The notes beneath the pieces are model-generated. The model did no database searches and was not told where the DNA came from. It worked only from the letters and a program-made list of their open reading frames with translations. From Rhodeus uyekii (Eukaryota; Chordata; Actinopteri; Cypriniformes; Acheilognathidae), in the NCBI GenBank assembly GCA_037043235.1, contig JAWRVZ010000088.1, positions 744,001-808,000 on the forward strand: a DNA stretch of 64,000 nucleotides. Direction: 5' to 3'. Positions 34,561 to 47,372 of this stretch are shown here, piece by piece. The number at the start of each line of letters is the position of its first letter. Positions within the stretch are counted from its first letter, which is position 1. The translations under genes were made by a program, and so were the position numbers.

Positions 34561-37350
34561 GGCTGGAACTGAGTGTACACATTATAACTGCTAGTAGTAA
34601 ACAAAGCCAGCATCCTCAAATGCTGACCTTGCATGCTTGGCTCCCAAACGAACAACACAAAGAGTGTGTGTATCCCTGCCTGTAATATAACGTGGAAAGG
34701 AAGAACCACACAGTCTAAAAGTTTGCTCAGTCACAATATTATAGGTGTGGAAATTCCTTTTCTTTTAAACTATACTTGGGATTAAATTTCACAAACATAG
34801 CCAGCACAAACATTCACTCAACGTTTTACTCAGCGCGAACTGAAGACACTAAAGCTGCCACTTCCGACATACCTTTAACCTCCTGGTTCAGAACGTCATC
34901 ATTCCTCAACATGCATTCAGTCGATAGATTAGATTGCACTTCACAAGACAATCATGCTAAAGTGTTCCCCTTTCGTTTCGAGACAGTGTAAGTTCCCTTG
35001 ACAGAGAACTATATTTTTCAGATTTTCTTCTTGCATTATTATGAACGATCTAGTAATTGTGTCCATTCTCTAGCCACAATGTCCATGAGACGCTGAGCAT
35101 GGTGTTCTTTTTTATTGAAGTCACCATTTTGTACAGGAGCTCTATTTAGTATATGGATGAATCTCATAAACATGTCCAGAACACAGAAAAATGATAAAGA
35201 AGATAAGACAAAATAAATTTTTTGGCTGAAAATAAAATCTATTTGTTTGTAGGACAATTCATATTTATTTACCATATTTATTTTACCTGTCATAACTTAG
35301 AATGTAAAGAGCTGTATGACAGTTTTGATAGTATTTGATAGTATTAGAAAAATTCTGTATTTTAGTACTGATATAGAATAAGAATCGCCTTTGAGAATAA
35401 TAAAAATAGCAAAGAAAAAAAATCTTATCTGAATTGCATTGCATTGCAGTAATAATATTTTTGGATGGAAAATGTGCTTAATTGTCCTGAAAATAATATC
35501 ATGCATCAATATAACAATATCAAAATAATAGCATGCATCAATGCAAAAAAAAGAAAAGAAATATAATAATAATAATAAAAAAAACTTAATGGTCCATAGA
35601 ATTGCTTTCAGTTCCTTTATGGAAATTATACTTGTAGATTATGAACATGCTTATAACAAAATGTTACACAAATGATAGACAAATTAATATATGATTGAAT
35701 TAATGCAGGAACAAACAAAAAGCTTTTGCCCATTGAAAAATAAAATAAAAACTAAGTTATTAGTGTTTAGTCCTTATATTTCCAGGTTACAACTACTGGG
35801 TGAAAAAATCAAAATAAATGCAACATCCATCTATGAGGCAAATGAGTTAGAGTTCAGTCAGCCAATACAATTTGGCTGAATTACAGAGTATACAGTACAC
35901 TAAATACTGGGAAAAATCCTGTTCTCTGAGATTCCATCAGCCAAAGAACATCATGAACTGTTGCAACCAAACAAGACAAATAAGAAAATAGCTTCAAGTC
36001 AAAAACAGCATTCAGCAGCCTGAGGGTGACATGAGGGCTCTGCCGTCCTAGGGAGTCAAACTGTGATTAGTAAATAAAACTGTTCCAGACCGCCTGGAAA
36101 GGCCTAGAGGAGGTAATGCAAAAACATCAAGACATTAAGAAACACAAAAACGTATTCTGGGAAGGTGTTCGCATCAGCAAAGAAAAGGTGAACGATCACA
36201 GATTCGTTTCCTGGAGAAAAGCTGAAAAACATGACACTTTATGAAACAACAGCTTTCAAAATTATGTGTGGGATTTTGATCTCAATAACCCATAGATACG
36301 GACATAGATTTAAACTAATATCAAGCACTCAAATCCAGCGGGCCTTTGTTATTTTGGGATCTGTGTGGGAAATGTGCGGCAGAGGACCCTGTCTGGTATG
36401 TGAAGTCTCTGGAAACATTCTCTGAGAAGACGAGACAATTCAATCAGAGAATAATATTACTATCTAATTGTTTAATGGAGCAAAACAATCCATACTCTTA
36501 ATGTAATGGGAAATCTGAGAATAGAAGTGAGGCGTTTGTTTAGAGTTTGCTCATGTTAGATCTATGTGCAGTCATTTGTCTTTTCTGACAGTCGTATAGT
36601 TGCGGTTCCTTACAAGCAAACACAGCGATCAAGCACTAACGTAAAATATCTTTGGTCTGTTTATTAGTTGGCATAAAACTGCCATATCTTTGCTTGGCCC
36701 AAAAATGTTTTTAAGGCCAAAGAAGTCATGCTGGTCTTTTTCGCCAAGTGATTATATGACTGGACGTCAGAGAATGTTGCTCTTCTTTCATGTGTTGCTG
36801 TGATGTTCCTAGAATGCAGACGGCTAAAAAGTAACTTTTCAAAGCGAGAAAAGCACATTGGAATGGTTTACATTTAAATTCTTACATTTTAGTTTTTTGT
36901 TAAACTTAAACAAGGTAGCAAAAAAAGCCTTTTTGTACTCGGTGCGCTACAATCTAACCTAATCAACTGTACAATATTAAAAACTGCATCACAAGAAATC
37001 TTGAATAACAATTTATATGCTGAAGGACTGCTTGCAAGGCAGTAAACAAATAGTTTTAAATGTTAAGCTTAGATTTGGTGCTAATGAAATGCTGCAGACT
37101 CTTGGCTGTTTTATGACCCTATATGGGTCAAATACGCTGTTTTTTAAAAGCAGCTACAAATAGCAAGAAAACAAATAGACCAATCTGGATGCATTCTGAC
37201 CAAGATCAGATTGCATGTATGAACAATAAATAAATGCAAGACTAATAAGAATAAACTGTGCAAATATTCCAACACTGTCAAAAAATTATTATAATAATAG
37301 CCTTACGGCTATAATTGATAATACAGTACCTATACATTTATAAAATACAC

Positions 37351-37408
37351 AATACCGTTTATTTTTATGCAGTTAGCATATATTAACTGCATAAAAATAA
37401 ACAGTATT
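37351..37408. repeat. Near-perfect 25-bp stem hairpin
   Basis: Arms 37351-37375 and 37384-37408 pair over 25 positions with a single mismatch (37356/37403) around an 8-nt loop (GCATATAT). The 19 inner pairs (GTTTATTTTTATGCAGTTA and its complement) are perfect. It could be a tiny palindromic MITE or hairpin-forming RNA; nothing else supports a gene. Confidence 0.85.
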
Positions 37409-37529
37409 ATGCATATTCTTACATATTATTATTATTATTATTACTATTGTTAATGCTACTATTATTATTACTTCTGTGAAGTGCCATTAGATGTCTACAG
37501 ATCGGTAAAATAATATTACAACTATTTTA

Positions 37530-38065
37530 ATGAATATTCACTCATTCAAAAGTTAGTAATTATGTCTCAAGAGACCACATACATTTCTTCAACCTGTTTT
37601 GAGACCTCATGCCTTCTGGCAAGTTGTAGTCGAGATGTCATTTGACTTCTTCTTTTCTTAACAACAGCTTTATCTTTGGCACTCTCTCATAAAGCGGTTC
37701 CTGTAGATGCACCCAGTCTCCAATCTCAGCCACTGAAGCTTGTAAATCATTGGTCTCTTGGTGGTCTCTCTCACCAGATTTACACGGTCACTCAGTTTCT
37801 GAGGACGCTCTAGGTAGATTTACAGCTGTGCTACACTCTTCCCATTTCTTAATTGTTGATTTAACTGTACTCCAAGGGATATTCAATGACTTGGACATTT
37901 TCTTGTATCCATCCCCTGCCTTGTGCTTTCCAATTACATTTCACTTTCACTGCTTCTGCAATAATGACTCACCATAAGTTGGGCCTTCAAGATAGAGCTG
38001 TATTTATACTACAATCAAAAGAAACCACTTAAATACTCATAAGTGTTCTATTTAACACTGACTTC
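37530..38065 (-). mobile_element. Tc1-like transposon relic
   Basis: Complement translation gives YKKMSKSLNIPWSTVKSTIK and KWEECSTAVNLPRASSE, then, after a frameshift, KLSDRVNLVRETTKRPM. This is the paired-like N-terminal DNA-binding region of Tc1 transposases. The DDE catalytic domain is missing. The outer limits are approximate because terminal repeats were not identified. Confidence 0.8.
37620..37960 (-). pseudogene. Tc1-like transposase N-terminal remnant
   Basis: Frames around 37790-37930 encode the helix-turn-helix block GYKKMSKSLNIPWSTVK. The frame is then lost at SSETE* and resumes as KLSDRVNLVRETTKRP. At least one frameshift and several stops make it non-functional. Confidence 0.75.
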
Positions 38066-38323
38066 AAAGCGGGTGATTTGTTTGTCTGTGTGTGTGTGTA
38101 TATTTGTAACTAGTTTACTTTTGACCAGAAAAATCTATTTTTTTTCTCTTGATCAAATGCTATAAAATGACAAAACGCTGTAAAAGTGTCCACTGTACAT
38201 GTTTTATAAGCAAACAACTTAATTTAGGGAGAAATAATTTAAAGGCACAACCATAAAAGAGCTTTTAGTCTTAAACATAAAGATATATATATGTATATAT
38301 ACTTAAAGACGGCTCATACTTAC

Positions 38324-38433
38324 TGTAGGGAACACATTCATACTGGACTTCAAGGTACTTATACGTTCCTGGGCAGGGGTCAGGAAAAACATCTGGTCCA
38401 GTGATGACGATGCACTGCGTTCTGTTGTTACAC
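38324..38433 (-). CDS. adgrl2: adgrl2 exon: second part of the lectin domain
   Basis: The 110-nt exon encodes CNNRTQCIVITGPDVFPDPC through YLEVQYECVPY, completing the lectin domain with its conserved cysteines. It begins with the last base of an Arg codon carried over from the previous exon and ends with one base (A) before GTAAGT. That single A forms AAA (Lys) when the 15-nt microexon at 29.2 kb is used, or ATT (Ile) when splicing goes straight to the olfactomedin exon. Both products keep the frame. Confidence 0.95.
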
Positions 38434-41400
38434 CTGAACAGAGCGAGAGAAACATACAAAGAAATCAGATGACTGAAAATAATTTGAACCGAGAGATTAA
38501 AGGAGTGTTCTGGATTTTACTCTAGCAACACTGGGAAATTACAATTATTAATCATTTCTGCATTATGTTAATATAACTTTTACAGTGTGTTTACCCAACA
38601 CTGTTTTCTACTAAAAAATAAAAACTATTTATGTATTTTGGCCATTCATTTACAACAGCGTTTTGTGGGCCTGAAAACTTTTTTTGAAAATGGGTGTTAA
38701 AGTGAACGTTTTTGAAAATTATACTGTAGTCATCTCTGTGTAAACTACAAAAATATGAGTTTGAGAAAATTGTTACGTCATGTATAATATTGCATATTAG
38801 TTATTTTAGCCGATCCATGTGAACGAGGATCATATCGACAATTTCAATATCTGTTTGTGAAAAACACACAAGATTAATATTGTTATCATACACTATTGTT
38901 TAGTGTACACTCAATTATTTTCTGTGGTATACAAATGCTTTGTACTGAACCCTGAACATTCCTGTATCACGCAGCTGTGAATACAATACGGCTCTTGTGG
39001 CTCACATCAAACCAAGAACGGGTCGTTCTGCACACACAACTGATGGACGGACGGATGGTGGCCCAGAGCAGGAACCAGATAAAAGACGATGGGAATTAGC
39101 GGAGTGGATAGATGCCAAAGTGGCCCTTTTCAACCCAACGACAGAGATAAACAGCCTCATCTATGAGTGTTCATACCTGCCAGCACATGAGTTATACATC
39201 TGTATGAATCCCCCCTGAGGCCAGGCTGATTGTACCTATGATGGATTCATTTTCCCTATATGCCATTTCACTCAGAATGAACTAACCATCCCTCCACTGC
39301 CTGTTTAACAGGAAGTCATGCAGAAGGTGGTTTATGTGGGTTCTAGGAACTAAAATTAAGCACATCAATAAAAGATAAAGTGCAGAAATGATCTCATGGC
39401 TTACAGACACAGTGTACAACGAGATGCTAGAAAAGTAGCGGCGGGATCGTCCATCAATCTTGAGGTCTACATCTATGCTGCCCACTGGATAATCTGCTAA
39501 ACAATTACATTTTTACAAGAAAAATAATGGTTCAGTTTAGAACCAAAAAGGATTTAAAGCCTTAAATGTTTCGTTTTTTAGTTCCACAAAAAAATCTTGC
39601 TTGAAATAACTAGTTTCTAAATAAATCTTTGTAAGCCATCAATGTAAAAAAAAAAAGAAAAACTGAATCCATTAAAAAACAATGGCTCAATTCAGAGCCC
39701 AAAAAAATTTTAAGCCTTAAATTATTATTTTTTGTTCCTCAAATTACTCATATGCTCACCAAGGCAACTACAAATTTGTGACATATTACTGCAACTTAAA
39801 AGAAATGTATATATACACATTCTTGACAAATAACTTGAGTAATTTGATTGTTAAAAAATCTAAGTTTTTTTACGAATTTAAAAAAGAATTTACGTATTTG
39901 AAAAATACGTTTTTTTTACGAATTTGATCAAATAAGTGAACCTAAAAGACTTCTTTTAGAAACATTAAAAATCTTCAAGAGTCAAAACATTGGTAGTGGT
40001 AGTGTAAAAGTAGCAATAAAAACTTTTTTTTTATCTCAAAAAGAACCATCCAGCAACAATAAAACATGGTTTGTAGTGGTGTTTGTTTGGCCATATCTAT
40101 AGACCAGAACATTACTGAAGATTTTCACATGAAAACAATACACTGTTTCTCAGAATTTCTGAGAATAATGCAGGATGATTGTCCAAACTTAGAGACAATG
40201 GTCTTTAGCTTGGGAATAGAGAGCATGCTTTACTGTAGCGCAGCATGGAGTTGAATTAGCCTGCTGGCGTTTTTCTGACCTGGCCTTGGGGCAGCATGTC
40301 TTCCTGCAGTAATTTCTCTTTACCTCAGCACGCGACCCTGACAATTCATTTGTCTTATGTTCTATTTGCTAATAAACAAGGAGACTTTTTCCCCCCATAA
40401 AAGCAGCAAAGCACGTGGAGCAGAGTGCTGCTCCGTCCACAGCTGTGAATTCCCACTGCTCATGTTTGAAGATGAGAATTTATACATAGACACGAGCTTT
40501 GCTGAAAAACACGTCCCTCATATGGGAGTTTCTTTATTAACGAGCACTCATATGTGGTAACAGATGAGAATATCAGCATGTTTACCCATATAAATGAATT
40601 ATAGATCTAAAATTATAACACACGGCCAAAGCTGGAGCCATAATGTGGCGACTGGTTGTTTGGTTATTTGTAGTTGTATTATAGGGAGACTGATCCCATT
40701 CATATTTCATTCAGTCACACTGTGTTGCTCATTTGCATAATGTGCCATGTGAATAAATTATGATCACAAATTATCTTAAAAGAGTAACAAAATTCGTAAT
40801 AACTTCTGGAGCCAAAATAATGGCATAACAAGCCTAGCAAAGATTTATTATTTTAGAAAAGCTGCCTTACAATATAGATGGAAAACAATAATTGACACGT
40901 CTTAAATCTAATTGACAAATCTTACTTTTTTTTTATAGTGTACTAATTTTATTGTACTGTATTTATTTTATATTTTGACACTTTTCACATTTTCATTTGT
41001 ATCAGAAACTTGATGCTCAGTGCATTTTCTCCCTTAGTTAGACTTTTTTAGGCATATATGAACACGGCAATCATGCTCGGATCCACACCAAAACAACTGC
41101 TCACACACTTTTGCATGCTTTAAAATGTCTCTTTATGAAAGTGAACAGAACTAAGAAGAAACTGCAATCCACACATTTGAAAACGCCCTTAAATGGACAT
41201 TTTGTTTACTAACGCATTGACATTTATACATTTTAATGTGAGGATAAACTTTCAAATGCTGTTCGGGGCTACTGTATGCTAAATTCTCATTCTCATAATG
41301 TTCCTGTTAGCTGGCAGTTGGTGTTTGCTCTTCACACCACAGTCACACATCAAGCGGTTTCACAAGACGCCCCTCATTAGACAGATCTCTCCCTCCTAAA

Positions 41401-44400
41401 CTCTGAACGCTTACTAAAGCAACGCGTTCAACATATCACAACATTTACAGTAGAAATTTCACCCATTAAAGCAAAACAATCCCAGTGGTAAGACGGAGGA
41501 CGTGATCTTAGTTAAGAAATCTGGACTTCACCAATGTCATATAAAATGGCCACACACCAGAAAAATTATAAAATATTACAAATAAGATTATTTGATAAAT
41601 CGGTTGTTTCAAACAAATGTGTATATATTTTTTTATTATAAAAATATCAAAGATATCAAAGAATCTAGAAAGTTTTTTGTAATGGAGCCCAGAAAATGGA
41701 CACAGAAATGAAAAAAAAAAAACACAAATGAGCTTCTTTGATATCGCTTTGAGCAAATACATACAACCACACACACATACACACATACTCGATTTCACCC
41801 TCTTTGTGGGGACTCTCCATGGGCATAATGTTTTTTTTTTACTGTACAAACTGTTTTCTATTCCCTAAACCTACCCAAAACGTTCTGCATTTTGTTTACT
41901 AGCCCATTTCCCTCATCGGGACCACTGGCTGGTCCCCTACAATGTAGCTGATCTCAGGTTTTACTATCCTTATGGGGACATTTGATCCCCACAATGATAT
42001 ATAAGGCTGTACACATACATTCTGTTTTAGTTAAGGAGCTTAGAGCAAACTTAACACTGACAAATGGTTTATCAATCAAATTTGTGTATTACAGAAGGCT
42101 GCTTTGGTTGGTTATCTAAGTGATACAGTGATAACAGTTCTTGACTTATCTATAAAAAAAGGATATAACAATATATTATAAAGCACTTCTAAGATGGCGC
42201 AGAGCACATTTTCTATTTATCATAGTTTTTTGTTTATCAAAGTAAATATCAAATCTTATCTGACTATGAAATATATGGGTATTAAATCTATCTATTCTTT
42301 GAATATCATATTTTTATGGCATACAAACAAGTCTTGTGTCACGAAAAAATATAACCAATTGCTGTTGATATTCAGTTTAGAAAAAAACTGATTGTTTGTA
42401 ATGATTAAACCTTAAACCCAGAACATATTTAGTGTTAAACTAAAAAAGACAAGGATCATCCAATACAAAATACAACAAATGAAATCAAATATAAACAGAA
42501 TTATGCTAGTATGATTGCAGTACCATTTCTATAGTCTGTTCTGAATTAAACTCATTTCCTCAGTTCCTCGATTCATACCATCAAGTAGCCCAAGCATCAC
42601 ATATCTAATTCAATCAGGAATCATGGGCTTTATTTAATACTTTATTACCAGGCCAACAAATTCCCAATGCTCTGAATTCTTAAACAGGTGTAGCTGTTGT
42701 TTCTAGAAGCCTGTACTTACGGTGACTTATGAAAGCTTAATCTGCAATGCTTGAAGTATTCACTAATACCATATGTACAGTGGGAGTGCCGTACACGGCT
42801 GTGCGCGAACGCTGGTCTTCTGAGAGCCATGCGGACGCCTCTGTCACGGATATTAATGGTGTGAATACAGAACAAATTTCCCCCGTACAGCACTGCAGCC
42901 ATTCGCTCATGTTCCCCAAAGCAGGGTACTTAGCAGAGCAAGGACGACAGGAACAAGAGAATTTCTGCAAAGAAACTTTTGCTTCAGATGTGTTGCTAAA
43001 GGACTAATGCAAAAACTTCCCTAATAATGTGATCACAGCTGTGCTTACAAGTTAAATAATAATTTTATTAGCCACTTTAATTAGGCAAACAAAATACAGC
43101 ACACATGTTTCTAAGAGAGTCATGCAGGTTCAAATCCAGTCTGCAATGTTTTAAAATTCAATTCCAGTAACTTCCTGCTTCTCTCAGCACTCACAGAATG
43201 TCAAATGGAAGAACAGTTGTCAGGAATTTTATATTCTTTGCATTAAAGTGTAACTTTATTATATTTCCAACCCACTTTGCACTTTTTGTATTGTTCCAAT
43301 GTTTGCAGTAAATGTAAATGAACAATGTTTACTCTCTCTCTATGTTACCTGGACCAAGAATTTTATTTTTTGTTTATTTTTTTTTATTCTTTCTCGAAAA
43401 CTATAGATTATACTTCCACATTTTTGTATGCCACCCACAGTCAGATCGACAGAGGGTTATTAACAGAACAGTGGGTATATCACTGAAGTTTGTATCTCAC
43501 TGTGTCTACTCTTTAAGCATTGTGGTAAAATGTAACAGCTTGAATGATAAAACAGCAGTTTATTTCAGCTTCTCTCTCTGTTTGGACTAAAACGCTGTGT
43601 TTGTGGTCGTACCGTTTGAAATGTTTTTTCCAGAATCTCCATCGCAGTGCTCTCTTCATATTTAACAACTCTACAAAAAGTAACTTTGAATCATTTTGAC
43701 CCATTATACTAAGGTTTGCTACAAAGTATTTCCTACTAAAACAAGTCTGTATTTGGTTAAGCAAACCAGGCAGGTTTTATTTATTTGCTTCGCTTTTCTA
43801 CTGTATATGGCAGGCAAGTTTTGAAAGTTGAAAGTCCATTTTGCCAGCGGTGAAGTGTCCCTTAAGTCATAAGAAAAACACAAATATATAAGTACAACAA
43901 ACACAATTCTATTGTCAAAATAGGATAAAACTATACATATTTTTACTGGCTTCTCTGACATCGCAAGATATTTATTTTGGAACCTGTTCTCCATAATATC
44001 TCAATTCTATAATATTTTAAACAAAGCACAAAAAGAGAGACCAAGAGAAGGGCAACACAAAATAAAACGCTTCTAGTTGCTTGAAACCTCAAATAAGTCC
44101 ACATTATTAAATGATTAAGTTAATAGGCGACACAAACCCATGGGATATAGCATGAGGTGTTTATATAATTTAATTTTATATAAGCCTGTATAAATCAACA
44201 ATAAAAAAAAAATGTTCTTTTGCCAAGAAATGAAGTAGAGTTGAGAGAAAGGTTCTATTATTACGTATATTAATCTATTATTAATGCAACTGTAGCAATG
44301 ACAGATTGTGAAGTTGTTGGTGATTCATTATTGACCAGAAAACTAACAAGATGAAAAGTGCACAACAATGCAATTTCACATCTGGACTTCTGCAGACCTG

Positions 44401-44867
44401 AGGAGGCAAATCCCTGCCTAGGGTTCCTGTGTAGATTAGCACCCACTTGAGACGCCTAATTGCCTGCAGCTGAAATGACTAATTGAGATGCCACATTTTC
44501 AAACCTATTTCCCCACGAATCACAACGTTTTTATAATAAGCCGAGCGGAACTGTATGCCACTCCCGCGGCAGTACGTATCAAAGCCTGGCTCACACATCA
44601 CTTCCTGTTTTTAACACAAGCCTCCAGATGTACGACACTGTCTAAACTCAAAAGAAAATCGGATATGAGCACATTGAGATCTGTTTGGTTTGGTTGTGTA
44701 GACTGTAGAGAGAAATATTCTTCATACAGATGCTCATAATCATGCACTGTGTAATCAAAGACGGCCAAATGAGAGAGAACACACATTCTGAAAAGAGCGT
44801 CTTGGAAAGGATTGGTGAAATGGGACAGATCGTAGCATGGAGAGTGGGTTGACATGGAAAAACTTGC
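38434..44867 (-). other. adgrl2 intron between the two lectin exons (GC-AG)
   Basis: This 6.4-kb intron begins with GC at 44867-44866 and ends with AG before 38433. It holds a teleost dispersed repeat at 41755-42012. The remainder is AT-rich, and no other element or gene is recognised. Confidence 0.8.
41755..42012. repeat. Teleost dispersed repeat ('TGGGGACATTTGATCCCCAC' type)
   Basis: The block begins with a CA-rich stretch ('ACACACACATACACACATAC') and contains 'TTTGTGGGGACTCTCCATGG', 'TACTGTACAAACTGTTTTCTAT', 'CATCGGGACCACTGGCTGGTCCC' and 'ACTATCCTTATGGGGACATT'. I remember this arrangement as a very common interspersed repeat in fish genomes. Its class is not clear to me. Confidence 0.6.
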
Positions 44868-45081
44868 CTTTGAGACATGATCTTGAATGCATCGGGCAGA
44901 TAGCAGTTGATGTTCTCCATTTGAAACGGGTCAGCGTCGCAGATCTTATCATCTGTCCGGCCATAATTGGCAGTCTCAATCATGATGACATCACTTCCTG
45001 GACAGCGTAAGTCGATGGGATAGCCCTCGCAAGACAGCTCCCGCCTCACCAGACCAAACGGCATAGCTGCCCGGCTAAACC
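44868..45081 (-). CDS. adgrl2: adgrl2 exon: first part of the SUEL/RBL lectin domain
   Basis: The 214-nt exon encodes FSRAAMPFGLVRRELSCEGY onward to KIMSQ, the start of the mature latrophilin ectodomain and most of its galactose-binding-type lectin domain (teneurin/FLRT-binding region). Conserved marks are ELSCEGYPIDLRCPGSD, YGRTDDKICDADPFQ and CYLPDAFKIM. The acceptor is a good polypyrimidine tract ending TTTCAG. The exon enters in phase 1 and leaves in phase 2. The donor reads AG/GCAAGT, so the intron starts with GC, not GT; the split Arg codon (AG+G) joins perfectly to the next exon, which supports this boundary. The preceding exon, expected to encode the signal peptide, was not identified between here and the window end. 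Confidence 0.95.
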
Positions 45082-47029
45082 CTGAAATGTAGAGAGAGAC
45101 TTTAAGGGGGGGAAAAAACGTTGCTTTTTTCCACTGCAAAAAAATAATAATTTGTTTGAATATAAAATTCAAATGTGGAAGGGGAAAACAATCATTATTA
45201 TTATTATTACAAATATGAATAAATATAGTACTTGTTTATACATGACTGTAGCATTTGCTGTACCTTTGAACAAATACTTAAATTGTGTTTTAAATTAAGT
45301 TTATTACATACAATTTGGAGGAAAATAATACCGCAAGGCTAAAAACTTTAATTATGTATTTTTAATAATTACGTCATTAGTTTACCAAAGCTAAACAAAA
45401 AATACATCAGTAATCCAAAGTGATATCCTTTTTTGATTTTTTATGAACTTAAATAAATAATGAACGGCAGATGCAATGATGCGCAATCCATGTTACAAAA
45501 AAAAATCCACTCCATTTTATGAGAGATAAGACAGCGAAATGTGCTGAGGTGAAGAGCATCAAACGTCTGTGCTGAGAGTGAGATCTGGTACTGAGCTCAG
45601 AGCAGCATGGAAATGGCATTTCCCTCATCAGGATAATGTCAAAAATGCATTCAGCCAATCACAGGCCCTGACCTTAAATATATCTCTATTATTAGAAATT
45701 AATCTCACATGCAGCACGGATGCACCAGAAAATAAGTATAAGAAAAATAATCAATGATGTGCTATGACAGAGAATTGCATCTATCTGTCTGCCCAGGAGG
45801 TGTATTTAAAGAGCAAACCTCAGAAAATATATCATTTCATAAAAAAAAATAAAAAAAACATCTTACAGTAGAGGTCATGTTTATTTCTTGGTGCATCAAT
45901 TTTAATTGGCTTACCACACCATACACCTCCTCAGACTGTAAATGGTGTTAAAATGGGTCTTGTTAAAAAATACATAATTTATTAGAAAGATTCATAACCT
46001 GAGAGAAAGACTGCTGTTTAATCTATATTTCCTCCAGCAATGTGTATAAACTTGGCCACATTAAGTAAAAATCCATCTAAAATCAGCCTGTACAATTGAT
46101 TTATTCACATAAGTGAAATCATAAAGTCAACATGGCCCTGCATTTTTTCCCCATTCATGTTTTCAAATGAAGAGGAAAATAATCTGTCTGCTGAGAAGCT
46201 TCTCCTGTAATTATTAAGTCAGTACACAGTCACTGCGCATTTTATCCACAGCATTTTGACATGTTGAGATGTTCTCAAAGACACTGACAGCAAAATGGAT
46301 TCAAATGACTTTAAAATGTCCATTCAGTGGAAATCAAATCTAGGTTTGTTGAACCAAGGTTTATTGTTTTTTTTTTTTTCCAAGTCATTCTTTGTGACCA
46401 TTAGAAACTAAACGAAACAAGCAAGTTTTGACTGATGACAGGTGTTGCCGTCTCACGTACGCCATTTTATAGTGCATATACTGCTCAACAACGTGCAGTT
46501 CGCTTTGTGACTGTAAAACCACCAGTGAGAGGAAAAGCTCAATAAAATGCTAACTGGTAGATTCAAATCTGCACCACGACTGGATGACCAGCACACAAAA
46601 CCATTGTAAAATGCAACAGTCACTACATAACTGCATTACTTGGCTGACGTGTAGTTTATCTGTTGCCAACATTTTATTTAAAAAAAAGCAGCGCACAACA
46701 GTGATTTTAACACATCAATGGCTTTTTATGTCCTTGTTTCGCTTAAAATTTCAAAAGTTTTGGGTCTTTTCTTCTCCAATGATACATTCAATTGATCAAA
46801 AGTGACAGTACAGACTTTTAAATGATCACAAAACCATTTATCAGAAATTTAGACTAATATGGCCTTAAAACAAATGCAGATAATGCATTTGACCACGAAG
46901 ATCTTCTGGAAAACAGGGTGGGGAGGAGCAGTGTATGACAATTATTACATTTTAAAACAACTGTTTTCTATTTTTCTATTCTTGTAATTTGTCCATATGA
47001 TAAATCCTTCAGTCTTCAGTGTTACTGTT

Positions 47030-47372
47030 ACAAGTGTGTAGCAGGCGTGCGATGCGGAGATAGGACGCGGAGAACCAGGAATCAAACTGAAATACTTTAA
47101 TTATAAAACAAAACAACACAAAAGGCACGCAAGGGTGCAAAACAAGGAGGCATCCACATGCAACTACGCAACATAACTTTAACAAACGACAACTGGGGAG
47201 TGAACATGGATAACTTAAATACTGACAGTGATTACAACTGGAAAGCAAAACACCTGTGACTAATGAGTGATGAAGGGAGCAGAGTGAGGTGAGATCAGGA
47301 ACGGGGAACATGTGACACAGACAACGTAAACTAAAGGAGTCCAGAATAAGGTGAAACTAACATAACCGTGAC
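47030..47372. repeat. Unclassified interspersed repeat candidate
   Basis: A 340-bp block with a distinct composition starts 'ACTGTTACAAGTGTGTAGCAGGCG' and ends 'CATAACCGTGACAGT', so the ends are roughly inverted. It resembles the insert at 57383-57610 in layout ('GCAGGCGTGCGATGCGGAG', 'GTGACA' ends) but not closely in sequence. Open frames inside it are incidental. Confidence 0.35.

Larger units (their letters stand above)
31620..35012 (-). mobile_element. Old DIRS-type retrotransposon relic (copy B)
   Basis: The right terminal repeat at 31625-31745 ('TATGTAACCCTAGTTCCATAAGAGGGTCTGAGACATTGCGTC') and the left end at 34945-35010 ('GTGTTCCCCTTTCGTTTCGAGACAGTGTAAGTTCCCTTGACAG') are diverged versions of those of copy C. 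Tyrosine-recombinase pieces occur at 31.9-32.8 kb and gag-like pieces at 33.3-34.5 kb. At about 3.4 kb it lacks most of the reverse transcriptase/RNase H region. All frames are broken. It is in the same orientation as adgrl2 and copies A and C. Confidence 0.75.
29218..38323 (-). other. adgrl2 intron between lectin and microexon
   Basis: A 9.1-kb intron loaded with elements: DIRS-type gag fragment D (29.93-30.54 kb), a SINE fragment (30.79-30.90 kb), a DIRS end fragment (30.99-31.05 kb), DIRS relic B (31.62-35.01 kb), a strong hairpin at 37351-37408 and a Tc1 relic at 37.5-38.1 kb. The interval 35.0-37.3 kb is AT-rich with nothing recognised. Confidence 0.8.
4045..45081 (-). other. adgrl2: Latrophilin-2-like gene, partial (15 exons found)
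   Basis: This span covers all exons recognised of a latrophilin, an adhesion G-protein-coupled receptor of the plasma membrane that binds teneurins and FLRT proteins at synapses and other cell contacts. The domain order seen is lectin, olfactomedin, Thr-rich stalk, hormone-receptor domain, GAIN, GPS, then transmembrane helices 1 to about 5. The exon lengths add up to 2948 nt, and every junction keeps the frame (phases 1-2-1-1-1-1-0-0-0-1-1-0-0-0-2-0), which is strong evidence for an intact gene. Paralogue choice rests on features such as FAWMCLEGVQLY in helix 3 and the LQKRERTCRAY microexon, which fit ADGRL2 better than ADGRL1 or ADGRL3 as I remember them. Which teleost duplicate (2a or 2b) is not known. 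The signal-peptide exon and the exons after helix 5 were not found. Introns host many mobile elements, mostly on the same strand. Confidence 0.93.

Noticed and set aside
4045..45081. Assignment to ADGRL1 or ADGRL3
   Set aside because: Helix-3 FAWMCLEGVQLY and the LQKRERTCRAY microexon fit ADGRL2 better, though parts of the olfactomedin exon are shared by all three; a phylogenetic tree would settle it.
47009..47311. Minus-strand frame of 100 codons as a secreted protein
   Set aside because: It coincides with the repeat-like block at 47.03-47.37 kb and has no family resemblance.
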